A DNA stretch of 64,000 bases from Paenibacillus sp. FSL K6-1096 (GTDB taxonomy: Bacteria > Bacillota > Bacilli > Paenibacillales > Paenibacillaceae): positions 2,480,001 to 2,544,000 of the forward strand of contig NZ_CP150274.1 in the NCBI RefSeq assembly GCF_037977055.1, given 5' to 3'. Made by a program: the position numbers and the translations under genes. The number at the start of each line of letters is the position of its first letter. Position 1 is the stretch's first letter. Under the pieces are notes generated by a model that saw only the letters and a program-made list of their open reading frames with translations, was not told the DNA's origin and did not search any database. Positions 27,269-36,662 of this stretch are shown in pieces.

Positions 27269-27359
27269 AGTGTAACGGACTTACGAAAAGAGACGCAAAG
27301 TGCGTATACGCTAAAAAATTAGTGTACAGTTTTAACTTTACGTACTTTACGTATAGAAT
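27269..27359. promoter_or_regulatory. divergent opuA / gbsR promoter region with operator-like repeats
   Basis: For opuA, the reverse strand has TTGCGT (27293-27298), an 18-base spacer and TACACT (27269-27274). Just upstream is the perfect palindrome GCGTATACGC (27302-27311). On the plus strand two exact tandem copies of CTTTACGTA (27336-27353) abut TAGAAT (27354-27359), a candidate -10 for the regulator gene. These repeats are plausible GbsR-type binding sites; no footprint supports this. Confidence 0.55.
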
Positions 27360-27477
27360 ACTCCGTTTAACGCCAAATTACGATCCTGATGAATTCTTTA
27401 CTTCTCAAGGGGGATTTGATTACAATACAGTAGGAGAGGCTTGTAGCCTGTCAGCCTTATTCCTCAGGAGGGACATC

Positions 27478-28032
27478 ATGAATGATTTAGAGGGGCTTCA
27501 GCCCGAGCAAATAGACAAAATCAGAAAGGCCCGGGAGCGGGTCATCGATTCTATCGGCAAAAACATGGATTTATACGGAATTACCTTGTCCATCGGGCAT
27601 TTATATGGCTATATGTACTTCAATCAAGGCCCGGTCACGCTCGATGAGCTGAGCAGCACGATGGGGATGAGCAAGACCTCGATGAGCACCGGCGTCCGTA
27701 CACTCATGGATCTGAAGATGATCGAGAAGGTCTGGGGCAAGGGCACCCGCAAGGATCTGTTCGAGGTGGTTCCCGACTGGCACCAGAATTTCAGCGATTA
27801 CTTCTCTATTAAATGGAGAAAAGCAGTGGAAGGAAATATGAACGCCCTGAACAAATCGCTGGCTGAAATCCGGCAGCTGAAGGCCGATTATGCGGAGGAG
27901 CCTGACCTTGTAAATCTGCTCCAGACCGATGAGGTCAAGATTGAGGAAGCGATCAAGTACTACCGCTGGCTGCTGAAGCTGATTGAAGCGCTGGAAACCG
28001 GCAGAATCTTTGAATTCATCCCTAAAGAATAA
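27478..28032 (+). CDS. GbsR/MarR-type repressor of compatible-solute genes
   Basis: 184 residues from the ATG at 27478 with AGGAGG 6 bases upstream; the longer open frame from 27322 has no such support. The winged helix includes TLDELSSTMGMSKTSMSTGVRTLMDLKMIEKV, listed here only by position about 56-87, and the C-terminal part has the IEEAIKYYRWLLKL helix of GbsR/OpcR proteins. In Bacillus subtilis GbsR and OpcR repress opuB, gbsAB and opuC and respond to choline. Here it probably controls the divergent opuA operon, which is unusual enough to note. Confidence 0.82.
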   Translation: MNDLEGLQPEQIDKIRKARERVIDSIGKNMDLYGITLSIGHLYGYMYFNQGPVTLDELSSTMGMSKTSMSTGVRTLMDLKMIEKVWGKGTRKDLFEVVPDWHQNFSDYFSIKWRKAVEGNMNALNKSLAEIRQLKADYAEEPDLVNLLQTDEVKIEEAIKYYRWLLKLIEALETGRIFEFIPKE

Positions 28033-28159
28033 TATCAGCTATAGACATTTATCCTATTCTGCTTATGCACCCGCACGCTAGAAAATGTATGTTGTTTTCC
28101 ACATACATTTGGTCCATAGGATGCTCTACCAGGGAAACTATAGCTTCCCTGCAAGGTTC

Positions 28160-28202
28160 AAAACGGCCGCGTCCCTTGAATTCAAGGAACGCGGCCGTTT
28201 TC
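28160..28202. terminator. bidirectional intrinsic terminator
   Basis: A near-perfect 43-base inverted repeat (AAAACGGCCGCGT ... ACGCGGCCGTTTT, inner stem CCTTG / CAAGG, loop AATT). It separates the convergent GbsR-type gene and the GH16 gene. Confidence 0.92.
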
Positions 28203-28233
28203 GCATGCTGATGATGTGCTGTCTTTCGTTAGC

Positions 28234-31200
28234 TTACGGGTTCTCAATCAGACTGACATCATCAATATAGATGCGGTTGCCTGCCCCGATGGCTGCATTC
28301 GTCTCCTCACTGTTCCCGTTAATCCGGCCCAGCAGGAAAACCAGATGCGCCCCTGCATCGGTGGGACTGTTCATCGTGAAGGTGTAGCTGAAGCGCTGCA
28401 TCTCGCCCGTTAACACTACAGCGGTTGCCGGGAGATACTTGGTGTAATCCCCTCCAAAATGCTCAACCGCCACTTCAATCAGACGATTGATATCCGAGCG
28501 GGCGCTGAAGGCCAGGGTGTAGCTTGTGCCTTCGGTCAGCTTCAGATCCTTGTAATCCACCTGGGCGGCGTAGTTGGCCGATCCCGTGAAGTTCAGTGAG
28601 ACTTCGAGTTCTCCGGACTTCACGGCGGCATTGCCGGCACTCTCGAAATACTGGGTCCAGCCCTTAAGCGCCGGCTCCGCATCGAACGTACCGTTATCCA
28701 GCTTGCCGCTGGCCGGAGGAGTGACCGGGCCGCCCGTTACCTCCCGGACCGCTATATCGTCCAGAGAGATGGTATGCGGCGTATGGTTGGCCGTCTGATC
28801 CTCACCCAGCGTGGCCCCGATCAGATAGTTCAGCTTCAGCGGACTATCGTTCGTGACGGTGAACTGCGCGCTGTAGGTCGCCCAAGTAGCCGTAATATTG
28901 AATTTCACCTGCGCGGGCTGGGCTGAGGTTCCGCTGTATTCTACGGCAATCTGCCGGGGAACCGTAGACTTTGCTTTGAAGCTCAGCTCATAGGTTTTAC
29001 CTGCTTCCAGCGGGATCTTCTCCTGATAGAGCTGTGTGCTCCAGCTCTCTGTCCCGGCTGCCTGAATCTGCACCTCTGCTGCCCCGTCCACGATCTGGAG
29101 GGATGCGGCTCCGCCTGCCCCGGACCAGGTGGACCAGCCTGTGCTGCCGCTGGTGAATGAACCGTTGATGACCAGGTTGTCGTCACTGCCCAGTATGGTC
29201 TGAACGACCTTCGCGCTAACATACCCTTCGGCCTCGACCGTAATACTGTAACTGCCTTCTGCCGGAAAAGCCGCCGCCTCAATCGTAATGACTCCAGGCT
29301 TCACCGTGTACAGTTCAGGCTCCAGCGCAGTCCCGTTCACCTTCACAGCCTTAATATGATCCGACCATTCGGCTTTCTCTATGAAGGTCAGCTCAATCGG
29401 CTGCGACACCCGGTTGGCGGTATGGTCAGGAACCAGCTCCTGCGGCTTCGCCGGGGCGTTCTTGATCTCAAATTTCACATTATCGATCACAATGTCATGA
29501 CTCTGCGGAATGCTCACACCGCCCACCTTGCCAAGCAGGAATTTCAGCGACAGCATATCATTCGCACCCTGCCGGAATTCGAACCGGTAATGCTGCATCT
29601 CCGGTGTCAGCTCCACCGTCTTATCCATGGATGGGGTATAGCTGGCATTCTCCGCCTTCACGCTAATCTGCCGGGCTGCGCTGGCTCTGGCATCGAATTC
29701 AACCACGTAATCCGCGCCTGCGGCAGCCTTCAGGTTATTCTGGAACAGCATGACCGAATAGGCCTGGTTACCCGTGTTCGTGATACTGAATTTTGCCGCC
29801 CCGTCTGCTACGGCTGCCGAGCTCTGCCCGCCGTCTTCAGTAAGCAGCCGCTCCCAATTGTTGAACCCGAAGCTGAAATCCCCGTTCAGCAGCGGATAAT
29901 AGGTCAGATCCGGATCATAGTAGAAGCTGGTGCGCACCAGCAGGAACTGGTCCAGCAGCACCGTCCCTGTGCCTCCGCTAAGACGCAGAACGAATTGTCC
30001 AAGCCGGTCGCTGGCTCCCGGGAAGTTTTTGAAGACCGCCTCTGCCTGCTGATGGCCTGCCTTCAGCTCGAACGGCTGCGAAGCATGTACGGTTCCGTCA
30101 TGGCCTAATAATTCAACGGTGGCCGTCCGTGCAGAGGAGCTGTCTGCCTCGAAGGTCAGCTTGTAATCCTGGCCCTGCACCAGGAAGATTCCCTTCTGGA
30201 GCAGCGTAACCTCGCTGCTGCCGCCGTCTGTGCCTGCAATGTCCAGCTTCAGGCGGCCCTCAGTATCAACGGCCGGCTGGACCTCCGCCCCTCCTGCGGC
30301 ACCGATATGCCAATAGCTCATCCGGTCGGGTTCGCCCAGATCGAAGCTGCCGTTGTAGAGATGGTTGCCGCTGCCGAGCGGTGTTTTGGCGCTGTCATGG
30401 TCGAAGGGAATGCTATCGATCTCTTCCAGCCGCGCATTGCCGAGCCATACCGGCGAAGCATTGGTTCCGAGGTTGAACTCAACCCGCGCGGCATTGTCCG
30501 AATTCTCCTTCATCTGGAACATCGTCTCGAAATGCTGCAGCTCTCCCGTCAGCCCTGCCTTGAATGCCGGAGAATAAGCCGGGAAGCCAAGCGTTGCGCC
30601 CCCGGTCAGCCGGGCGGTCAGCTCGCGGGCCGTATCCGTTCTGGCATCGAAGCTCAGCTTGTAGAATCTTCCCTTCGCGAGCGACACAATGGCCTGCGGC
30701 TGAATCGAATAGGTGTTGCCGCCAGGCTTGCGGATGTCGACCTTCAGGAAGTTCTTGCCGCCTACAGGCTCCAGGGACAGCGCTGCATCCGCGCCTTCAT
30801 CCTTGTACAGCACCCAGTGGGCTGTATTCGGAATGCCCAGACCGGGATCACCGTTGGCCTGCTCCGTGAACCCGCTGTTATAGATGAAGTTGCCGTCTTC
30901 GAGCGGCTTCTTCGCTCCCTCCAGATAAGGCTCCTTCTCGATCTCTACCGGCACGGGCTTGCGGTATTCGCGTCCGGTCAGCTCATAGATGCGGACATAA
31001 TCGATCTCCATCGAACTCGGGAATACGGTCTCGTCTGTAGGATCGCCGTCGAAGTTGCCGCCTACCGCCAGATTCATCAGCAGGTGGAACTTCTGGTTGA
31101 ACGGCGCGGGATAAGCATTCACCGCCGGCTGGCCGTTACTCTTGCTGTACCAGTCGTTCTTGGTAGAGTATAGCACCCCGTCTACATACCAGCGGATCTC

Positions 31201-33363
31201 CCCCGGCTCCCACTCAATGGAGTAAGTGTGGAAATCTTCAATGGTGGAGTTGCCCGGCAATACATACTCCTTACCGGAGTATACGTTATCCGGCCATTGA
31301 GACCCGTAATGGATCGTTCCGGCTACTACATTCGGACGGCTGCCCCAGCCCTCCATGATATCCAGCTCACCGGAGGCCGCCCAAGTGCCGTAGACATAAT
31401 TCTCCGGCAGCATCCAGATCGCCGGCCAGAGTCCCTTGCCTGCCGGCGCTTTTGCCCGGATCTCGAATTTGCCGTACATTTTGCTGTACAATCCGTTGGT
31501 CTTGATTCTTGTGGAGGTATACGGCTTGCCGTCCACCGCTTCCTTGCGTGCAGTAATAACCAGCTTACCGTCCTGCTCCTTCACATTCTTCGGATCATTG
31601 GTGTAATACTCCAGCTCATTGTTGCCCCAGCCCGGATTGCCGACTGCGGTGCCGTCTCCCAGGTCATAGGTCCACTTCGTCGGATCAATGACATTGTCGT
31701 CGAACTCATCATTCCACACAAGGGTCCATGGGTCACTGGTTGGTGTGGAGGTCGGCAGCGGCGTCGGGGCTATAGTAGACGTCGGCTCCGGCGTCGGTGT
31801 AGCCTCTGGTGTCGGCTCCGGTGTAGCCGCTGGCGTCGGCTCCGGTGTAGCCGCTGGCGTCGGCTCCGGTGTAGCCGCTGGCGTCGGCTCTGGTGTAGCC
31901 GCTGGCGTCGGCTCCGGTGTAGCCGCTGGCGTCGGCTCCGGTGTAGCGGTGGCCGTCTCTCCCCCGCCGGAGACAACCGGCGGCAGGCCAGCCAGCGGTG
32001 AAGCCAGGTTCAGATTGCTGCGGCTGCCCTGCAGCAGGGTTATCCCCCCGGCAGTTACAGCCTCCGCCTGGTTCAGCACGCTGCCGAAGCTTCCGCTGCC
32101 CGTAAGCGCCGTGCCCTTGGCACCGGCGGTGAGCAGCAGCTCCGCCACCTGCGCCTGATCCATCAGCACGACCTTGCCGGGCGTGCCCCAGATCAGCTTG
32201 GACAGCTTGCCGGAGATGTTCAGCGTAAGGCTGCCTGCTGCCGGATTAGCAGCGGAGACTACCCCGTAATTGCCCTTAAGAGTGACCGTATGCTCCCCGG
32301 CCGGAAGCACCACATCGGTGAAGCCCTCTCCGGTAAGCGTAGCCTCTTCAAGGATCGCGCTGGAAGCAAGGCGCACGGTTCCGGCGGTTGTCGTCCCGCT
32401 GGCCACGATACGGACGGTTCCCCGGGGCTTCGCCACCTGAACAGGCCCAAGGCTGCTGTTTACCAGGCTCACACTATGCTCACCGCCGCCGCGGATATAG
32501 GTGGTGCCCTTCACCTGCACCCCCTCCAGCCGGACATCGCCCTCTCCGATCCCCTCGGTCAGATAGAGGTTCCCTTCAATGACACTGTCCTTAAGGGTAA
32601 TGCCTTCATGGCTCAGTACAACATTTCCCTGTACCGTGCCCAGCTTCACTTCCCCGCCGGAGGACTGAATTCCCTGCACCAGTGAATCGGCCAGCTTCGC
32701 CAGCTCGGCGCGGGTAATCTTCCCGTCCGGCTTGAATAGCCCTCCCGGGTAACCCTTCATATACCCCGCAGATGTTAACGCATCCGCTGCGGAGATGACC
32801 TCACTATCCGCGCCTGCAAGATCGCTGTATATCCCCTTGGCGGAATTGCCGGTCTCCAGCCGGAAAATCTTCTGCAGCGCCACAGCGGCCTCCCCGCGCT
32901 TCAAAGGAGCTGCAGGCTGAATAAGCTGATCAGTGCCAGCACTCAGATAACCCGCCGCTACTGCCTTGGCGATATCTTGCTTGTACCAGGCTCCGGCCGC
33001 AACATCTGCCGGAAGAGCCGCTGTCAAGTCGGTATACCCGAAGATACGGTTCATAATGGCGGCGAATTCCGCCCGGGTAACCTGCTGCTCCGGCCGGAAG
33101 CGGCCATCCCCGTAGCCCGAGATTACCCCGCTGCGGCTCCAGCGCTGCACGGCAGCGGACGCCCAGTGACCCGGGTCTACATCAGTAAACGCTTTCAAAC
33201 CGCTGGTAGCCAAGCTCTTATCCGGCCCGGACACCGGTGCCTCTGCTGCCGCTGTCTGCCTGAGCTGAGCAGGCAGCGCACCTGCCGCGCCGCTTCCGAG
33301 CGGCGACAGCAGCCCGGTCACGATCACTGCGGCTGCGAGCAATGCGGATACATTCTTTTTCAT
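28234..33363 (-). CDS. SLH-anchored GH16 beta-glucanase (laminarinase type) with multiple CBMs
   Basis: 1709 residues. Order: signal peptide (about 1-29), three SLH domains (about 57-230) that bind pyruvylated cell-wall polymer, a beta-solenoid-like spacer (about 235-465), a Pro/Thr linker with six ATPEPTPA units (about 478-525), GH16 catalytic domain (about 550-793) with ExDxxE in GELDIMEGWG near 665, then five carbohydrate-binding modules of the CBM4_9/CBM16 kind beginning near 827, 1003, 1161, 1398 and 1558 (each with an NGxF/NSGF start), and a small beta domain near 1321-1395 recalling DUF1533. It should hydrolyse beta-1,3- or mixed-linkage glucans at the cell surface. GAGGAGG precedes the ATG. 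Confidence 0.92.
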   Translation of the reverse strand: MKKNVSALLAAAVIVTGLLSPLGSGAAGALPAQLRQTAAAEAPVSGPDKSLATSGLKAFTDVDPGHWASAAVQRWSRSGVISGYGDGRFRPEQQVTRAEFAAIMNRIFGYTDLTAALPADVAAGAWYKQDIAKAVAAGYLSAGTDQLIQPAAPLKRGEAAVALQKIFRLETGNSAKGIYSDLAGADSEVISAADALTSAGYMKGYPGGLFKPDGKITRAELAKLADSLVQGIQSSGGEVKLGTVQGNVVLSHEGITLKDSVIEGNLYLTEGIGEGDVRLEGVQVKGTTYIRGGGEHSVSLVNSSLGPVQVAKPRGTVRIVASGTTTAGTVRLASSAILEEATLTGEGFTDVVLPAGEHTVTLKGNYGVVSAANPAAGSLTLNISGKLSKLIWGTPGKVVLMDQAQVAELLLTAGAKGTALTGSGSFGSVLNQAEAVTAGGITLLQGSRSNLNLASPLAGLPPVVSGGGETATATPEPTPAATPEPTPAATPEPTPAATPEPTPAATPEPTPAATPEPTPEATPTPEPTSTIAPTPLPTSTPTSDPWTLVWNDEFDDNVIDPTKWTYDLGDGTAVGNPGWGNNELEYYTNDPKNVKEQDGKLVITARKEAVDGKPYTSTRIKTNGLYSKMYGKFEIRAKAPAGKGLWPAIWMLPENYVYGTWAASGELDIMEGWGSRPNVVAGTIHYGSQWPDNVYSGKEYVLPGNSTIEDFHTYSIEWEPGEIRWYVDGVLYSTKNDWYSKSNGQPAVNAYPAPFNQKFHLLMNLAVGGNFDGDPTDETVFPSSMEIDYVRIYELTGREYRKPVPVEIEKEPYLEGAKKPLEDGNFIYNSGFTEQANGDPGLGIPNTAHWVLYKDEGADAALSLEPVGGKNFLKVDIRKPGGNTYSIQPQAIVSLAKGRFYKLSFDARTDTARELTARLTGGATLGFPAYSPAFKAGLTGELQHFETMFQMKENSDNAARVEFNLGTNASPVWLGNARLEEIDSIPFDHDSAKTPLGSGNHLYNGSFDLGEPDRMSYWHIGAAGGAEVQPAVDTEGRLKLDIAGTDGGSSEVTLLQKGIFLVQGQDYKLTFEADSSSARTATVELLGHDGTVHASQPFELKAGHQQAEAVFKNFPGASDRLGQFVLRLSGGTGTVLLDQFLLVRTSFYYDPDLTYYPLLNGDFSFGFNNWERLLTEDGGQSSAAVADGAAKFSITNTGNQAYSVMLFQNNLKAAAGADYVVEFDARASAARQISVKAENASYTPSMDKTVELTPEMQHYRFEFRQGANDMLSLKFLLGKVGGVSIPQSHDIVIDNVKFEIKNAPAKPQELVPDHTANRVSQPIELTFIEKAEWSDHIKAVKVNGTALEPELYTVKPGVITIEAAAFPAEGSYSITVEAEGYVSAKVVQTILGSDDNLVINGSFTSGSTGWSTWSGAGGAASLQIVDGAAEVQIQAAGTESWSTQLYQEKIPLEAGKTYELSFKAKSTVPRQIAVEYSGTSAQPAQVKFNITATWATYSAQFTVTNDSPLKLNYLIGATLGEDQTANHTPHTISLDDIAVREVTGGPVTPPASGKLDNGTFDAEPALKGWTQYFESAGNAAVKSGELEVSLNFTGSANYAAQVDYKDLKLTEGTSYTLAFSARSDINRLIEVAVEHFGGDYTKYLPATAVVLTGEMQRFSYTFTMNSPTDAGAHLVFLLGRINGNSEETNAAIGAGNRIYIDDVSLIENP

Positions 33364-33439
33364 TCGGTAGATGCCTCCTCTAGTTTTCTGTCCTGTTCTA
33401 CCGCAACCCTGTAAATGTCATTTCTCCAATTCGACAAAT

Positions 33440-33460
33440 CGAAATCGGTTTCGGTCGAAA
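33440..33460. promoter_or_regulatory. overlapping palindromes, candidate LacI-type operators
   Basis: CGAAATCGGTTTCG (33440-33453) and TTTCGGTCGAAA (33449-33460) are inverted repeats that share bases. They lie between the divergent GH16 and LacI-type genes, about 80 bases upstream of the GH16 start. Such sites fit LacI-family repressors; the link to the neighbouring regulator is inference. Confidence 0.5.
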
Positions 33461-33636
33461 ACACATCAATTCCTCAATGCAATTAACCTTTGACTTGTTT
33501 CGGCAAGTTGAATAGACTCTAGAAAGGACTGCTTGCTACTGGCAGGCAGTGTCCCATGAACGGTCTGAAGCCTCGTGAACCCCTGGCATACCCGTCTTTT
33601 GGCCCGTTCCATTCTTAAGCGGGGGTGGCAATCGCC

Positions 33637-34659
33637 ATGCAAATGAATATCAAAAAAATTGCCGAAATGGCCGGGGTCTCTGTATCCACAGTGTCCAAAA
33701 TCATGAACAACTACAGCGATGTTTCCGAAAAAACGAAACGCAGAGTTCTCGAAATTATCGAACAGACCGGATATACCCCCTCCAGCTCGGCCAAGACGCT
33801 CGCCACCAAGAAATCGAATCTGATCGGAGTGATTTTTGCCGGTGAGCTGAATGTGGAATTTACCCATCCTTTTTTTGTCGAGGTACTCAATTCCTTCAAA
33901 AAACAAATGGGCGTGCTAGGCTACGACCTGATCTTCTTCTCCAATGAGAAGTTCATTAATAGCGGCGATTACTTCTCGCGCTGCGTGCATTTCCATGTGG
34001 ACGGCTGTGTCATCATCTCCGGGCAGGAGATGGAGCCGGCAATCCGTGAGCTGGACAAGAGCGATATTCCGTGCATCGGCGTGGACCTGGAGCTGACCGG
34101 CAAAAAATCCGGGTATGTCATGTCGGACAATTACCAGATTGCTTCCAAGGTGGTGGAGCACTTCTACCTGCTCGGCTACCGGGAGCTTGGCTTCATCGGC
34201 AGCACTGCCGATTCGGATATCTCCAACCGGCGTGAGGCCGGGTATGCCAAAGCCATCGCCGGCTTCGGCCTGGCCACGAATCCCGACTGGTTCATCCATG
34301 GTGAAGATTTCTTCGAGCCCAGCGGTTATGCGGCAATGAAGAAGCTGATTGGGTCCGGCACTTTGCCGCAGGCCATCTTCGCCGCCTCCGATCTGCTTGC
34401 TCTCGGCGCCATCCGTGCCTTGAAGGAGCATGGCCTTAAGGTTCCCGAGGATATCGCCATCATCGGCTGTGATGATATCGAGGCCTGCCAGTATACCAGC
34501 CCTACGCTGACTACCATCCGCCAGAACAAGGAGCGGCTGGGTGTGCTCGCAGCGCATATGCTGTTCGACCTGATCAACAACCAGTCCGAAGGCGGCTCCT
34601 TCGTCGTGGAACCTGCGCTGATCGTCCGTGAATCCTGCGGCAGCGGGTTAAGCCGCTGA
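33637..34659 (+). CDS. LacI-family transcriptional regulator
   Basis: 340 residues from an ATG at 33637 behind GGGGGTGG; a second ATG two codons later or a GTG at 33625 are possible. The LacI headpiece (IKKIAEMAGVSVSTVSKIMN) is followed by a periplasmic-binding-protein-like effector domain with the family ends IIGCDDIEACQYTSPTLTTI. It is divergent from the GH16 gene and probably represses it until a glucan-derived sugar is present. It ends convergent with fabH. Confidence 0.9.
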   Translation: MQMNIKKIAEMAGVSVSTVSKIMNNYSDVSEKTKRRVLEIIEQTGYTPSSSAKTLATKKSNLIGVIFAGELNVEFTHPFFVEVLNSFKKQMGVLGYDLIFFSNEKFINSGDYFSRCVHFHVDGCVIISGQEMEPAIRELDKSDIPCIGVDLELTGKKSGYVMSDNYQIASKVVEHFYLLGYRELGFIGSTADSDISNRREAGYAKAIAGFGLATNPDWFIHGEDFFEPSGYAAMKKLIGSGTLPQAIFAASDLLALGAIRALKEHGLKVPEDIAIIGCDDIEACQYTSPTLTTIRQNKERLGVLAAHMLFDLINNQSEGGSFVVEPALIVRESCGSGLSR

Positions 34660-34863
34660 CCGCCCGCTTTGCAAAGAGCTGGCTGCCATCCCTCCCCTCC
34701 GGTCCGGAACTTCGCTTGGCTGCTGTGCGCAGCCGCCCGAAAACGCTTTCGGTTATATAATCGCTCATTTATCAGGCGGTCACAAGGCACCGTTTTTCTG
34801 GTTAGGGGGACCATTTTTCGGTTTGTCCCCCGTCAAGCCGTTCCCGTTCTTCTTCCAGTATGC

Positions 34864-35871
34864 TTACAACGGCGCTGGCTCCCCGGTCTGAGGGTCCAGC
34901 GACAGTCTGACCAGCAGGCCCGCATGAGTAAGCCCCGCACCGAAGCCGTACAGCAATACCTGCTGCCCGCTGTGCACCTTCCCCTGGCGGATGCCCAGAT
35001 CAAGGGCAAGCGGAATACTCGCCGCTGAGGTGTTGCCGAATTCCTCCAGACTGTATAACGCCTGCCCGAACGGATAGTCCAGCCGCTCACAGATCGGTTC
35101 AATCATCCGCAGATTGGCGCTGTGCGGGATGAACCAGTCCACCTCGGCAAGGGAGGCCTCCGCCTTCGCCAGCACCTGCTGTACTCCCTGCGGAACGGTC
35201 CGTACCGCCCACTTGAACACTTCGCGGCCGTTCTGCACTAGCTTGCCAGTAGCCGTAAGCTGCACACCATTCACCTGGTCCGCCAGCCCCGAGAGGTAGA
35301 CATGATGTCCGCCGCTTCCGTCACTTCCCAGATTGAACCCTCTGAAGTTGTCCTGCTCCCCACTTTCCACCAGCACAGCCCCGGCCCCGTCACCGAACAG
35401 AATGCAGGTGCTGCGGTCCGTGTAATCCGTAATCTTGGACAACGTATCCGCGCCGATAACCAGCACTTTATGATGCATTCCCGAAGCGATAAGCGCATGG
35501 GCCATATGCAGGCCATAGACGAAGCCGGCGCAGGCGGCACTCAGATCCAGCACTCCCGCAGTCTGCGGAATACCCAGACGGTTCTGCACAATGGCTGCCA
35601 CAGAGGGAAAAGGCATATCAGGCGTACTGGTCGCTACAAGGATCATGTCAACATCCTGGACGCTTTTGCCATATCGGTTCATCAGATCCCGCACAGCGGC
35701 TGCACACAGATCGCTGGTATATTCATCCTCCCGGCTGATTCTGCGCTCCCGGATTCCGGTCCGCTGCACAATCCATTCGTCATTCGTATCGACCATCTGC
35801 TCCAGATCTGCATTCGTAAGCCGCCGCTGCGGCACGTATGAGCCCACCGCTGTAATTTTTGCACCCTTCAT
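34864..35871 (-). CDS. fabH: beta-ketoacyl-ACP synthase III
   Basis: 335 residues from the ATG at 35869-35871 behind GAGGTG; a GTG three codons upstream is less well placed. The KAS III triad is visible: Cys114 in SAACAGF, His250 in IPHSANLRM and Asn280 in EEFGNTSAAS. It condenses an acyl-CoA primer with malonyl-ACP to start fatty acid synthesis. It stands alone rather than in a fab cluster, so it may be a second FabH. A strong promoter overlapped by a FapR box drives it. Confidence 0.93.
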   Translation of the reverse strand: MKGAKITAVGSYVPQRRLTNADLEQMVDTNDEWIVQRTGIRERRISREDEYTSDLCAAAVRDLMNRYGKSVQDVDMILVATSTPDMPFPSVAAIVQNRLGIPQTAGVLDLSAACAGFVYGLHMAHALIASGMHHKVLVIGADTLSKITDYTDRSTCILFGDGAGAVLVESGEQDNFRGFNLGSDGSGGHHVYLSGLADQVNGVQLTATGKLVQNGREVFKWAVRTVPQGVQQVLAKAEASLAEVDWFIPHSANLRMIEPICERLDYPFGQALYSLEEFGNTSAASIPLALDLGIRQGKVHSGQQVLLYGFGAGLTHAGLLVRLSLDPQTGEPAPL

Positions 35872-35914
35872 CGCGCTCACCTCTTATTTCAAATTTTATT
35901 ATTGGTATCAGATA

Positions 35915-35959
35915 TTAGTACTTGGTACTAATTATAACCTGCCTAAGGCTATATTGCAA
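35915..35959 (-). promoter_or_regulatory. fabH promoter with FapR operator
   Basis: On the reverse strand TTGCAA (35954-35959) and TATAAT (35931-35936) are separated by exactly 17 bases. The palindrome TTAGTACTTGGTACTAA (35915-35931), matching the FapR box TTAGTACCTRNTACTAA closely, starts at the -10 element and covers the transcription start. FapR is released by malonyl-CoA, so fabH should follow lipid-precursor supply. Confidence 0.85.
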
Positions 35960-35991
35960 AACCTATTACCCGTAAGTACACCAGACCTCTC

Positions 35992-36046
35992 ATCTTACCA
36001 TTGTAAAGATTGCTGTCCCGTGCTACAATCTTACCAGTGTTAAGAT
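35992..36046 (+). promoter_or_regulatory. TetR-operon promoter flanked by twin operators
   Basis: TTGTAA (36001-36006), a 17-base spacer and TACAAT (36024-36029) form a SigA-type promoter. ATCTTACCATTGTAAAGAT (35992-36010) overlaps the -35 and ATCTTACCAGTGTTAAGAT (36028-36046) overlaps the -10. The two 19-mers are nearly the same and the second is a perfect ATCTTA-N7-TAAGAT inverted repeat, as expected for autorepression by a TetR dimer. Confidence 0.75.
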
Positions 36047-36078
36047 AACGTGCAAGAATGAAGGGATGAACGCATATC

Positions 36079-36648
36079 TTGAAAGAGAAACCCTATCACC
36101 ACGGCAATCTGCGCAACCAGCTTATTGAAGCGGGTATTAAGCTAATTAACCAGGACGGTATCAGCAGCTTCTCGCTGCGCAAGGTCGCCGCCGAATGTCA
36201 GGTCAGCCACACCGCCCCCTACAGCCATTTCAAAAATATAGATGAGCTGGTCTCCGCCATGGGCGAGCATGTCACCGGCCAGTTCATGGACACTCTGCAC
36301 GCCTCGGTCCAAGGGCAGGAGGGAAAGCCGGAAGCGATCACACTGCTGGGCCAGGCGTATATTGACTTTTTCATAGAGCATCCACAGTATTTCCAGTTTC
36401 TGTTCTACCATTCCGGCATCGTCATCGATCTGGACAACTATGAGACGGACAGCTATCCGCCCTTCGCCCTGTTCCGGTCAACGGTCTACGAAGTCTTCCG
36501 CGGCAGCGGTCTGCCGGAGTCAGCATTCACTCAGCACTTGATTACACTCTGGTCTATGGTGCACGGAATCACGGCATTGCTGACCAATAACGGGGTCCGG
36601 TATTCAGGCAACTGGCGCGATCTGCTGGAGCTTAAATCTATCTTTTAG
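36079..36648 (+). CDS. TetR-family regulator (WHG-type C-terminal domain)
   Basis: 189 residues from a TTG start preceded by AAGGGA; the product begins MKEKPYHHGNLRNQLIEAG as many relatives do. The helix-turn-helix covers about 25-65 (FSLRKVAAECQVSHTAPYSH). The C-terminal WSMVHGITALL segment is typical of the WHG effector domain. It leads an operon with two flavoprotein genes (gap 14 bases) and probably represses its own promoter; its ligand may be a quinone or similar oxidant, given the neighbours, which is inference. Confidence 0.88.
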   Translation: MKEKPYHHGNLRNQLIEAGIKLINQDGISSFSLRKVAAECQVSHTAPYSHFKNIDELVSAMGEHVTGQFMDTLHASVQGQEGKPEAITLLGQAYIDFFIEHPQYFQFLFYHSGIVIDLDNYETDSYPPFALFRSTVYEVFRGSGLPESAFTQHLITLWSMVHGITALLTNNGVRYSGNWRDLLELKSIF

Positions 36649-36662
36649 GGGGTTGACCATTC

